This document shows positions 30,899 to 41,199 of a DNA stretch of 54,819 nt, piece after piece. The notes beneath the pieces were generated by a model. That model searched no databases. It worked only from the letters and a program-made list of their open reading frames with translations, and was not told the origin of the DNA. How positions within the stretch are numbered: position 1 is the stretch's first letter; the number at the start of each line of letters is the position of its first letter. The stretch lies in NCBI GenBank assembly GCA_003427395.1, contig BFEA01000089.1, positions 810,516 through 865,334 of the forward strand, given 5' to 3'. Both the position numbers and the translations under genes were made by a program. The DNA comes from Chara braunii. Its lineage: Eukaryota > Streptophyta > Charophyceae > Charales > Characeae.

Positions 30899-32623
30899 AT
30901 GCAGTTTCGTGTGACCCCGCCCTCACCCTTTCTCTTCCTCCTCCTCCTTCCTGTCCTCTTCCATCCCCTAGTCAGCACCGGCGGAATGGTAGGCCCTCTG
31001 CTCCTTTCCTTCAAGCCACAGTTAAGTCATACGCCACGCGGGCACGCTAAGCTCGTTCACGGAGTAGCGAGTGATGGCCGGGCCAACAACGCTGTCGGAA
31101 GTGTGCGGATCCGGGGCCTGCCACGACGACATCTTCGTCAAGATCCCAGCGAGGCGATCCCCGTCAACATTACTGAGCCCGAGAATTTTGAATATCTCGG
31201 TGAAATAGTGGAGGAGTCAACACCTAAGATAATGTCGAAGGATTACGTTGATGTGTCCCCCGACAATACGGCCGTCTTCTACGTTGAGAAGGAGCCGAAC
31301 AACTGGACATCGTATGTGGTCATGAGAGCAATACTTTCTGGATCCGCCACTCTTGCGGCTGCAGGTAAGGGGAAGCTCTCCTGGACTATCTCCCGAGTGG
31401 CAGGACCATTCACGAACGTCAGCGGACTGCTGGTGCTTGACGAGAGCAGCCTGCTTCTCTCCTTTCGCAGCGAGAACCTCGTAAGAAAGCACAATGCCAC
31501 AAGCGGAGAAGAGTTGAGCTCCATGTCTGTGAGGGAGCCTTACTCCATGGCCAAACATCAAAGCGAAGAAACGGTCTTTGTCGCATCAAACGATAGCATA
31601 ATTGCTCTTCCCCTGATGCTCCCGGAGAGGCAGCAAACACTGGCGGGCTCTGGACACAACTCGAGTGGTGCTGGGACTCGATTTCTGCATCCCAACATAG
31701 GGCCTGATTCGCTTTCCTCTGATGGAAGCCATCTGTATGTCGCTGATGAAGATAATCACATCATCAGACGAGTTAATGCGGTCACAGGAGCCACGGAAAC
31801 CATAGCTGGGCAGGAGGGTAATGCGTCTAGCAGTGATGGTCCTCTGTCCGACGCAGGCTTCTCGTTCCCAAAGTGCCCGGCGCTGACGATTGGAGGTACG
31901 AATCTCTTTCTGGTGGACCAGGCGGCTGGGATTCGCCGGCTGACGTTTGACCGGTCGAATGGCAGCGTCTCTTCCGTGAGCACAATCCTCAAGTCCAATC
32001 AGTCGACCGGATATATTGCCTTTTCTAAAGATAACCGTCTCTTGTTTTTCGCAGCCGGTAGTCATGTCTTCGTGCTGCGAGTGAACCTCTTTGAACAGGC
32101 TTTCGGCATATCGAATCGAAAGTCAGTTTCTCTCATGGTTGTTATTCTGGTCCAGGCCCTGATCCTTGGGGCAGCAATGCTTGGTCTTATCTTTCTTGCC
32201 GTTCGCACGCTTCGAGTCGCCGAGTTAGTGATAAAGCAGCGTCCCGAGACTAGCAGATATTCGGACGCTCGAGGTGACCCTCCAATCAATTTGAACACTG
32301 GTTATCGCCAAAACCATCAGTCTTACCCGAACGCTGGAGATGGCCCTACCATCAACTTGGACAACGATGACGCCCCAAACCCTGAGTCTCACCTGAACGC
32401 CCAATCGACAACACCGGGACCGACGATACCGCCTCCTGGAGTGCGCAGTGACAGCAGTGCCGTTAGACAGCCAGAGAGGAATGACGTCCTGGGACGCGCC
32501 CCGAGAGGAAGAAGCGGCTGGTTCAGGAGCAAAATCACGTTCCTGATAAGCCTTCTTAGCCCTCTGTCCGGAAGCGGGAGGCGTTTGGAATCGGTAGAGA
32601 ACCGCCAACCAAATTCTCTATGA
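30899..32623 (+). CDS. NHL-repeat-type single-pass membrane protein 1
   Basis: Single-exon ORF of 574 codons. Residues 1-26 form a signal peptide (basic start, then FLFLLLLPVLF). The ectodomain (about 27-408) has many N-glycosylation sequons and beta-propeller-like repeats. The clearest NHL unit is at about 277-306: LYVADEDNHIIRRVN followed by TGATETIAGQEG. Further weaker units are LLVLDESS-LLLSF (about 177-189) and LFLVDQ-AGIRRL (about 336-348). A transmembrane helix lies at about 409-436, followed by a polar tail with two imperfect repeats (PINLNTG / TINLDND), a Pro/Ser-rich part and a basic end. The likely place is the cell surface with ligand-binding propeller outside. No kinase domain is seen. 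The start fits the paralog. Family-level call only. Confidence 0.8.
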   Translation: MQFRVTPPSPFLFLLLLPVLFHPLVSTGGMVGPLLLSFKPQLSHTPRGHAKLVHGVASDGRANNAVGSVRIRGLPRRHLRQDPSEAIPVNITEPENFEYLGEIVEESTPKIMSKDYVDVSPDNTAVFYVEKEPNNWTSYVVMRAILSGSATLAAAGKGKLSWTISRVAGPFTNVSGLLVLDESSLLLSFRSENLVRKHNATSGEELSSMSVREPYSMAKHQSEETVFVASNDSIIALPLMLPERQQTLAGSGHNSSGAGTRFLHPNIGPDSLSSDGSHLYVADEDNHIIRRVNAVTGATETIAGQEGNASSSDGPLSDAGFSFPKCPALTIGGTNLFLVDQAAGIRRLTFDRSNGSVSSVSTILKSNQSTGYIAFSKDNRLLFFAAGSHVFVLRVNLFEQAFGISNRKSVSLMVVILVQALILGAAMLGLIFLAVRTLRVAELVIKQRPETSRYSDARGDPPINLNTGYRQNHQSYPNAGDGPTINLDNDDAPNPESHLNAQSTTPGPTIPPPGVRSDSSAVRQPERNDVLGRAPRGRSGWFRSKITFLISLLSPLSGSGRRLESVENRQPNSL

Positions 32624-33940
32624 GTCAACGCTGATGGCCCCATGCACGTGTCTGCAAACCAACCCATCAGCCGATGATCAGCGACATCGTGGATGAGGCA
32701 CAGTTTCAAGAGGAGGATAAACCGAGCTTATCACACAAGGGGACACTCATAAACCAGCGCAGCCCCTGTAGAGGGAGCTTCTGTCGGCTGATGGACAAGA
32801 AGCTGACAGGTGCATTCCCCTTTGCGCTTCTTGATTCTCCTGCGTGAAGATCGATACGCTTCCGTCACATCCCTCTATTTGGACATTTAACACATTTTCA
32901 AATTTTTACAAAATTTCCGCTAGCATGCTATTCCTTTTATTGACATCAGTTTCGTCATCGCTCATCCAGTGCCAACTCTTGCCCAATAACACCAGGGTAA
33001 TGGACTCATCCCCCATCTGCCACCGTAGTCTCATGGAACACAAGTTTCCAGAGGCATATTTCTACCATTATGTGCCCGCTTTTTCCTTCCTTTTAAGTTT
33101 CGACGGTGTCATCTTTCTTGCCCTCAGATATGTTTCTGCCTGGTTTTCGCATTGCTTCTCCTTTTGCTTCAGTCCCTAATCTGTTATCCCACCTTTTGCT
33201 ACAGTCCCTCATCTCTTATCCCACCTTTTGCTTCAGTCCCTCATCTCTTATCCCTCCCTTGTCTCCCCGCACATTCCATATCCTCGACAAGTCTTCCCGA
33301 ATCCCGACTCTTTCGATCAGTGCATGGCCGAAAGGAATGTGTTGCGGTAGTCACGGATCCTAACCAATGAAGGGTCAGAGGGAAAAGTCGCATCAAGTAC
33401 TACTACTGAAGATTGTGCATGTGCTACTGAGGTAATGAGTCGTAAAGAGGGGCAGGGGGAAAGTAGTATGAGGGACTGATAGTAAATGACTGCTGAAGTA
33501 GGTACGTATTACGGAAGCTTGTGCATGACGACACACTATGGTTAACCGAAGAGGGTAGGTAGAAGGAGGTAGGGCCTGTAGGGAAGTGGTAAGAGGGGAG
33601 GGGGAGGTTTGGGAGGAGGGAGGGCGGATACCCATGACTTCCGAGTCCCGACTCGGGTAGAGGAGGGGGGAGTCGGAGCTCGAAGAAGCTTGTAACGACT
33701 GGCCCGGACTGGGTACCATTGGGAGTCTCCCGGCTTCAAGCGGTCCATTTGCGCCACTCACCTTTGTCGATCGTGAGGAGTCTACGGAAGCTGGCAGGCT
33801 GTCTAGACCCTCGCGGCCATGGTGCCGCAGTCTGAATGTCTTTTATCTCTTTTTCTTTCACTTTCTCATTTCTGTTCTCATGGTTGCAGTGGTAAGCAAC
33901 CGGACTGCAGCTTCCCAGAATAGACGGGGCAAGAGAGTGT
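32624..33940. other. 3' region of NHL gene 1 and non-coding DNA
   Basis: The first 280 bases match the 3' region of the paralog. The rest holds a 32-bp tandem repeat (33159-33254) and mixed sequence without supported genes. Confidence 0.5.
33159..33254 (+). repeat. Minisatellite, 3 units of 32 bp
   Basis: CCTTTTGCT(T/A)CAGTCCCT plus (A/C)ATCT-TTATCC repeats; the CAGTCCCT word is at 33170, 33202 and 33234. Confidence 0.93.
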
Positions 33941-33954
33941 GTTAGAAAAAAATA

Positions 33955-34030
33955 ATCAACAAATACTTCGAACGGACAACATTTTTGCTGCCAAACTTGG
34001 AAAAAGCAATATTTTTGCAATTAGCCCTAA
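33955..34030 (-). repeat. Dispersed repeat family A, copy 3 (partial, inverted)
   Basis: Its reverse complement reads GCAAAAATATTGC, TTTCCAAGTTTGGCAGCAAA and GTCCGTTCGAAGT, matching 20650-20720. Confidence 0.75.
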
Positions 34031-34039
34031 TTAAAAAAA

Positions 34040-34675
34040 AAAATGTGCCCTTTCCTGAGAACATGCCGTCTTGTGGCCTTCGTTTGCTTGTCGATAGCCG
34101 TTCTTAGCACAAGCCTGCGTCCGTGTGCAGACACAGTAGACACTGTTGCCCATACTGTGTTGCATCTTCCTGCAGGTAGGATATCAGTCTGCTTGATTCA
34201 AGTTACTGGGCCGGTCCAGGGAGAGGCCGAGTCGTGGAAGACTAGACCGACGTAGTCTGGGCATTCAGTCGGCAGTCATGCTCCTGCTGCACGTAGAGAT
34301 AGAAGAAGGTAGGGTGAGGGAGAGGAGCCAGAGGCCCAGAGGGTAAAGAAGACGACCTCCATCGCTATGGGGGAGTAATGAGGAGTAAATGGGGGAGTTG
34401 CTTGGCTATGTAGGGAGGGAGGTAGGTGGCAGCATTGGACCGGCGGTAGCCTCAGGTAGGCGATTGCTATTGTAGATTTATGGATGTGTTTCATTCTGGC
34501 TGTATGATCCCATATGGCCCATGATATGGGTAATATAACTTTGCAGGTAGAAATGAACACACGCAGAAGGGGAACTGGACTTGTGCTCACTATAGCCATT
34601 AAGGTGGACTAGTTACCCAGTAAAACACGCATTGCCACATGTGCACACACGCTTGCATGCATGCGCTCGAGCAAT

Positions 34676-34765
<90 letters not shown>

Positions 34766-36080
34766 AGGGAGGGAAAGCGAGGGAGAGAGACCAGGAGAGG
34801 GAGAGAGAAGATCGCGGAGCCTATTGTCCCCCGTGAAACGAAGGAAATTTGGACAGTTATCGAAGGACCCAACGATGGCCTCTGCGGGTCGAGTCCCACT
34901 GCCGGAGGTACGACTGGTAATGGGCTCTTGGTCGATGGCATTACCCAGGGCCCCGGGGGTGTGCCCAATTATCTCAATATTCGGTTGTTTGTTTTCTTTG
35001 CGTTTTTCTTTTTTTTTTCCCATCCGTCCGGTTGCTCAGATGGTCTATCGGGGATTCCTAACCCACCACGGAGCACCATTTAACCTACCTTTATTGTTCA
35101 CTTTATCATCGCTAGCCAACCCTACAGCCATGCGACCGTCTCACAGGCACGCATGCCGCATGCGCGCATCTCCTAACGACGTCGGAGGTCCTAATACTGG
35201 TACCCCCAGGTGTCTTAACCGTAGGTAACCCCGAATGTATCGGAGCTGACTAGTCTACAGGCAGTTAATACCTGCTTCCCACCCAGCAGACTCTCTAAGA
35301 GGGCATGCGATGTACCTACTCACCGACCACTACCTATACATATGGTACCCCTACCCTCCCCCTCATCCATCTGAACTCCCTTATGGAGACTACCTCTACC
35401 CATCCGCCCTTGAAGCACAGTCCACGGGCCTCGTAAGCTAACCTTGAAGTCCACCCTCGGGTATCATAAGTACCAGACATATTCCCTACTAGGCTACTAC
35501 AATTCCCCACACACGTATTACCCCTGGTTGCTCATGGGCAGGCTTCGGGGCAGAGCCTACTCAGACTGTCTGCTGAATCTCGACCTACCAGCTATCTTTC
35601 TAGCGTCCTCAGAACAGGACTCCCCGGATGGTCGTGCATCTGGTGATAAGCAGGGGAAACATTGCTTACAGTACAGCGCACTCGTAGCAACACCCCATTG
35701 GCCTAATCCTAGCGGGGATGGGATGTTATTGTACAGGCAGGGTATCAGGCGCCGGAATACTCTCCGCTGTACTTTCACCCCAGTCCACTTAGCCCTTTGG
35801 TTGACTGCTTACCTCCCAAGAGGGAGGTTGCACGCTCAATTCTTGTGATGGACTGGTGGGTGCTTTCCTAGCTAGAATTGATTATTGCATGTATTTATGG
35901 CTCTATCCATGACTGTTTCAAAGCTTATCTCCTGTGTTGCACAGCAGCCTATGAACTAGCAACTACTACATGCCATCATCGCCATGTCTCACAATAAGGG
36001 GAGAGATTAAGGCCTCTAGAGTGGCACCACTTGTCGCAGGAGACGAATGGGGAACAGAGAGACTAGAGAGAGGGCCCCAG
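34040..36080. other. No gene seen
   Basis: Holds the GA microsatellite below. The longest ORF (35444-35848) has no recognisable motif and no matching sequence elsewhere in the window. I do not call a gene. Confidence 0.45.
34680..34760. repeat. (GA)n microsatellite
   Basis: About 40 GA dinucleotides in a row, then a purine-rich tail. Confidence 0.97.
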
Positions 36081-36083
36081 AAG

Positions 36084-36088
<5 letters not shown>

Positions 36089-36166
<78 letters not shown>
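36089..36166. repeat. (TC)n microsatellite
   Basis: About 39 TC dinucleotides in a row, at the left edge of the second segmental-duplication copy, followed by a short TG run (36186-36198). Confidence 0.97.
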
Positions 36167-36169
<3 letters not shown>

Positions 36170-37931
36170 TTGTGTATGATACTGTATGTGTGTGTGTGAC
36201 AGGTGGTGGGGGTAGAGAGAGAAGGGTCTGCATTGGCATGATGCGATGCAAGAGCCCTCTCCTTCTCTCTCCCTCCATGACACGCGGCGGAGTGCAGAGA
36301 TAGAGAGAGGACATTGGCGTGGCCCCATGTGTCATGTGAGCCCTCGCTCTCTCATGCGCCTTGTACATGGTGGCAAAACCACCAGTCAAAACCACTTGCC
36401 GGACGGAAGGACAGTGTTTTTCAGACTTTTTGTGATCTTTTTTCACATTTATTGTTGCTTCTTTCGTTATTTGGGGGGGGCATATCCATTAGAACCGGCT
36501 TGTTATCAAGGAACTCCCATCTTAGGTCCCTTCAGCGTGAAAATGGGGTGAAAGTACCTGAATGTTATTTTTGGGGGGCAGAGTACCTGTCCGAGCCAGT
36601 CTGGCAGGGGGAGTCCACAAGTTTCCCTTTTATTTTGATTTCTAGTGTCTAACTGTGCTATGTTTTGGTTATCCTCTAACATTGTTTGACTTGATTGGAT
36701 TTGGATTGTTGAAATCTTTCTGATTCTGACCCGGTAGTTTGAAGTGTTGACCATTCAGGCACACTTGGTGTGCAGCATTGCGCCCCGTTACCCGGCAGCT
36801 ACCACTGGGTTTAGTTTTGCCAGGCCGGTCTAGTCGTTTCGGATTCGGATTTTCCTTTTTCTACTGCTGTGTACGGGTACTACGGGATGCTCTGCTAACG
36901 TTAACACTACCTTCTGGTCGACTGTGTGCTGTTGTGGGGCAGGGGATGACGTCAACTGAGCCGACTTTGTCAGACGAGCACAGCATGTGCTACCTCATCC
37001 TGAAGAACTCCAATGCCATCTATCCCACGTGTCAATCAATCAAGCAAGTGAAGTTATTGAACAGAGTTCCGTAGCAAGATCGTCTCGGCTGCTCCAACCC
37101 ACTTCACGGACACGATGCCGCAGACGGTTTCCTTTCCTCGACGTATGCCACACCATTTTTGCCCCCGATGACAAGTATGCCTGTCAGTCTGTGACGTTGC
37201 ATGCTTGGTAATGATCATTGATCTGCGCTTCAAGTTGGTGAAGCACCTGAAAGGCTGAAAGGACGTTACTGGCAACAGACACAAACTGATGTGTCGTTTT
37301 TCAGCAGATAAAGTGAGGAACCGGTGCACTGGGTGCAGATTGCAGAACATAGACATAGCAAAGCCTGCACAGAATGTTGGCCAACTTGATAGAGCCGGTG
37401 AAGTGACATGTCTGAGGATTCCACAATATATCGCATAGCATAGGGGCCGCGAGATACGTGAGCAATGGACATACTATAGATGTATATATGCAGTGAGTCT
37501 GAGTGAGATATGTGAGCGAACGACATATACTACAGATGTGTAGCGTAGGTGTCTTGAGATCTGCGAGAAATGGACACTGTATAACATGGTGGAAAGCTTG
37601 CTCTTGTTAGTTACACCCACGAATTTCTACGATCGAACTCCCGAGAGTCCGGAACGCAGAGAGCTTCAGCCTTCAGCATAGCGGTGGACTACGGTAGCAG
37701 AGTGTGGAATGTACTGAGTGGTCATTCGCAGACCGAGTGGACTTTTTCTCTGTTTCACTTTTGAAAGGCCGGCGGCGTCCTTGAGGTAACACCGGATTCC
37801 ATTGGGATTCGAGCTCAGGTCGGCTTATCAACATATCATGGGCGAACAGCTCAGGCACATGGGCTGGGTATTGTAAGCGCATTTAAACTATGTTTAATAC
37901 GACTTCAGCGGATATTATGACATAGCAAGTA

Positions 37932-38361
37932 GGGGTCTCGCTCCACTACTGTCCACTGTACAAAAACGGACAGTGGTACTTCGCTCCACTTACTGTCCAC
38001 TGTACATGTGCAAAATGGCTTGGACAGTTTTGAGAAACCCCGTCGGAAATCTACTGTCCGTGAATGTACAGCTCCCAGCCTGCAAAATTCGTTAGTACGC
38101 GGAAAGTCCTTCAAGGGACTCACCGTGAGGACCCGAATTTGGACAGTGCACCTAGCGTCCGGGCGGACAAAATCCTTTGGATGCCCTGTCTTGTAGTTCT
38201 ATCACTGCGTCCGTAGTGAACTCGCGAATTTGAGAGGTGGACAGCGGACAGTAAGTGGAGCGGTCGCATTTTCCACTGTCCGCTGTACAATTTTTCGCTC
38301 TGACAACTGTCCAAGAAATGTCCGAAAAGTTGTACAGTGGACAGTAGTGGAGCGAGACCCT
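37932..38361. mobile_element. TA-flanked TIR element, 430 bp (Tc1/mariner-type MITE?)
   Basis: The termini GGGGTCTCGCTCCACTACTG and its inverted copy at 38361 extend the match over about 33 bp to TGTCCACTGTACAA. TA is present on both sides (37930-37931 and 38362-38363). Internal ACTGTCC/GGACAGT words repeat many times in both orientations as subterminal repeats. No transposase ORF. Absent from the paralogous position near 30 kb, so it inserted after the duplication. Confidence 0.8.
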
Positions 38362-38370
38362 TAGGGCCCA

Positions 38371-38540
38371 TGTTCTCTTAGAAATTAGAATTGATTGCAG
38401 GTGTCATAGCACAGCAAATTCACGTCAGCAAGCCTAGTATTATACAGTATAGCAATTCACGTCAGCAAGCGTCTTTGGTTTGGCTTTTTGTTCTCTTAGA
38501 AATTAGAATTGATTGCAGGTGTCATAGCACAGCAAATTAT
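38371..38540 (+). repeat. Direct repeat upstream of NHL gene 2
   Basis: TGTTCTCTTAGAAATTAGAA and the following GATTGCAGGTGTCATAGCAC occur at 38371 and about 38488, period about 118. A smaller word, TTCACGTCAGCAAGC, is duplicated in between. Confidence 0.9.
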
Positions 38541-38641
38541 GTAACGCCATTACCAGAAGTGGCTCTGATTGCCCTCTGGCTGACGACTTGCCTCCGTCCA
38601 TTACAATAGTGTCCCAGTAAACTACCGACGGTTCTGCTTAG

Positions 38642-38680
38642 GATACGACAAAAAGCTATCTTGGCGCCCAGCTGCCTATC
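38642..38680 (+). promoter_or_regulatory. Conserved upstream block, NHL gene 2
   Basis: GATACGACAAAAA, CTATCTTGG and GCCCAGCT lie 280 bases before the ATG, matching 30613-30650. Confidence 0.35.
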
Positions 38681-38921
38681 CTAACCCCATTTATCTAACT
38701 AATTAAGGAGGAAGAGCCAGCCATCCGTGGCGATTTGACAATACTGCCTCATTGGGCACCGTCCATAACCGCTGAGGGTTAAAGACCTCAGTCTGGAAGA
38801 TACTGTCCCCAACGAACAAAACGCGCCTCACGTATTTTTCGCTCGTGTTATTAATTCGCACTTTCTCGTGCTATCCTACGTGCCCCGTCTTACGGTCTTA
38901 CTAGACTTTTAGGCTTTAGCC

Positions 38922-40154
38922 ATGCTGGTTCCCATGTCCCTCCACTCGCCCTTTCTTGTCATCCTCCTTCCTGTGCTCTTCCATTCCCTAGTCAGCATGA
39001 GCGGAATGGCCGGCGCTCGGTTCCTTCTTCCCACCCCAGGCCTTCGTCATGCGGCACGTGGATACTCTGCATTCGTTCACGGGGTCGGGTGTGGTGGCAT
39101 TATACCCGAGCACCCTGAAGGAGTGACGATGACCAGGGGCCTGCAACGGCGACATCTTCTTTCAAATCTCAGCGAGGCGGTCCCCTTCAATATCACAGAT
39201 CCAGACCTCGTAAGATATGTCAGTGAAGTAGCTCCAGAATCAACACCTAAGAAGATAATGTTGAAGCAATACATTGGTCTGTCCCCAAACGATACCACCC
39301 TCTTCTACGTGGAGAAGGAACCGGGCAATTGGACATCGTATGTGCTTATGAGAGCCATCCGCTCAGGATCCGTCGGTGGTGCTTGTAGCCCAATTGAGAC
39401 GAACATTTCTTGGACCATCTCCCAAGTGGCAGGACCGTTCACGAACGTCAGCGGACTGCTGGTGCTTGACGAGAGCAGCCTGCTTCTCTCTTTTCGCAGC
39501 GAGAACCTCGTAAGAAAGCTCAATGCCACAAGCGGAGAAGAGTTGAGCTCCATGTCTGTGAGGGAGCCTTACTCCATGGCCAAACATCCACGCGAAGAAA
39601 CGGTCTTTGTCGCATCAAACGATAGCATAGTTTCTCTCCCCCTTACGTTCCCGGCAAACCAGCGAACACTCGCGGGCCCAAGTGTAGTTGTTAACGAGAA
39701 GGAAAATCGAAGCTCTGCAGATAACTCCACTGGTGCTGGGGTTCGGTTTCTCCATCCCAGTATAGGACCTCATGCAGTTTCCCCCAATGGAAGCCATCTT
39801 TACGTCGCTGACGAAGGCCATCATATAATCAGACGAGTGAATACGGTCACAGGAGCTACGGAAACCATAGCTGGGCAAGAGGGTAATGCCTCTAGCAGTG
39901 ATGGTCGTCCGTTTAATGCGACCTTCTCGTTCCCAAGGTGCCCGGAGCTGACTCAGGGGTCTAACTTTCCTGATCTTGTCTTGGTGGACCAGTCTGGAAT
40001 TCGCTGGCTGACGGTTGACTTCGGAGACCGCGTCATTGGCGTCAGGACAATCGTGAAGTCGACTCAGTCGACTGGATGTATCATCGTTTCTCATGATAAC
40101 AATCTCTTGTTTTTTGCGGCTGATAGCCACGTTTTCGTGCTAGAGGACGCTTAG
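38922..40154 (+). CDS. NHL-repeat-type protein 2, ectodomain part
   Basis: A 410-codon ORF, paralog of 30899-32623. The signal peptide is at residues 1-25 (FLVILLPVLFHSLV). It has many N-glycosylation sequons and an NHL unit at about 292-322 (LYVADEGHHIIRRVN, TGATETIAGQEG). It ends at TAG 40152 right after SHVFVLEDA, before the transmembrane region of gene 1. The frame continues in phase after the TAG (see next entry). As written it would be a secreted ectodomain; with readthrough or a different allele it would be a membrane protein. Residues about 170-238 are almost identical to gene 1 at DNA level. Confidence 0.75.
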   Translation: MLVPMSLHSPFLVILLPVLFHSLVSMSGMAGARFLLPTPGLRHAARGYSAFVHGVGCGGIIPEHPEGVTMTRGLQRRHLLSNLSEAVPFNITDPDLVRYVSEVAPESTPKKIMLKQYIGLSPNDTTLFYVEKEPGNWTSYVLMRAIRSGSVGGACSPIETNISWTISQVAGPFTNVSGLLVLDESSLLLSFRSENLVRKLNATSGEELSSMSVREPYSMAKHPREETVFVASNDSIVSLPLTFPANQRTLAGPSVVVNEKENRSSADNSTGAGVRFLHPSIGPHAVSPNGSHLYVADEGHHIIRRVNTVTGATETIAGQEGNASSSDGRPFNATFSFPRCPELTQGSNFPDLVLVDQSGIRWLTVDFGDRVIGVRTIVKSTQSTGCIIVSHDNNLLFFAADSHVFVLEDA

Positions 40155-40847
40155 TGCTCAGTTCTTCTGCCCTCCAGTCCTCCACCCATCAGTTCCGCAC
40201 CTAACCCAAGTAGTTCTGAACCTTCGGGCGCCCGCCGCGCCAATTCCGGATCATACACTATACCATTGGCTCTTGTGGTCGGTCTTGTGGTCGTGATGGG
40301 TGTGGTGTTCGTAACCTCTCTGTATGTTGTTAAGTGTGTTCACGCTCGTACGCTCCGAACCGTTGAGGCGGCGCTAGCGCAGGCGCCCACTGCTGCAAAC
40401 CATCCGCCTCACCAGGATGATCAGCCCGTATCGAGAAGACCTGAACAGGCTTCTCCGTCAAACCCTCCGTCTCACGAGGATGCCATATCGAGAAGATCTG
40501 AACAGGCTTATGCTCCAAACCTGCCGCCTCACCAGGAGTCCATAGCGAGAAGGCCGGATCCGAGAAGATGCCCAAGCCGACGCCCTCCCCCGGACTTCGT
40601 AGTGACATCATCGCTGACATGGCCAAGGGGGTGGCGTCGTTGGAGGCGCTCCACAGGACCCATGGATTGTAACGCCGAAGCAGAAAGCTCCTCAGGTGGC
40701 AAGCAACGGTTCCTGGGCCAGCTATGTCAGGATGACCCGCAAACGATTGGAACGTCCAGCAGACCATTGGAATCGGGAAGCGAGCGACCCGCCAACGACG
40801 CCCACCCAAAGTCTTCAGCAGCGGCGCATTCTGGAACGTCGAGATGA
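40155..40847 (+). pseudogene. NHL gene 2, in-frame transmembrane and tail part after TAG
   Basis: The same reading frame stays open for 230 codons after the TAG. A Ser/Pro-rich linker leads to a strong transmembrane helix (LALVVGLVVVMGVVFVTSLY, about 40263-40322). A cytoplasmic tail follows with three imperfect repeats of about 18-20 residues (PPHQDD, then SRRPEQ; PPSHED, SRRSEQ; PPHQES, ARRPD). The position of the helix relative to the propeller matches gene 1, so this is the rest of the same protein. The end shows no clear match to gene 1's last residues, so a further frame change after 40850 is possible. Nonsense mutation, readthrough or unseen splicing are the alternatives. Confidence 0.6.
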
Positions 40848-41199
40848 ACTCAGTAAACATCGAAATGAGTCAGACAACTAACGTCGAGTTCAACCCGTCG
40901 ACGACGAGCCGGGGAAAGCGCGCAGTATCAAGTGGAGGATGAAAGAGATCACCTCATCAGTCAAGAAGACCTTTAGAATTTTTTCAGAAACCACCCCGCG
41001 GACCACTGGACCTTCTGCCGGCTCATGGAAAGGAAGCTTGAGGCTTGAGCTGCTTGACTGGTGCATTGCATTCCCGTTTGCGCCTCTTCCCTTTCTTGCT
41101 TGAAGATCTCCGCGTTTCGGTCGCATTCCTCTCAGATGGGACCTCACCAGATTCACACGCGCTAAGAAAGGAGTTCCAATCGATCGAATCTCGGTAGGA

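Larger units (their letters stand above)
27990..32900 (+). repeat. Segmental duplication, copy 1 (contains NHL gene 1)
   Basis: Landmarks recur in the same order as in 36180-41200: a GA-rich block with a TGTACA-GTGGC-AAAC motif; ACCACTCAGACACCG / ACCATTCAGGCACAC; GACGAGC-CAGCA-GTG; GAAGCACCTGAAA; the GATACGACAAAAA block; the NHL gene; and a 3' block with GGTGCATT and TGAAGATC. The two copies are clearly diverged and differ by element insertions. Confidence 0.75.

Noticed and set aside
34885-34905. GGGTCGAGTCCC, B-box-like word on the plus strand
   Set aside because: The stem does not pair and no A box lies at the right distance; not a supportable tRNA or SINE.
35444-35848. 134-codon ORF
   Set aside because: No motif, no similarity within the window and no supporting context.
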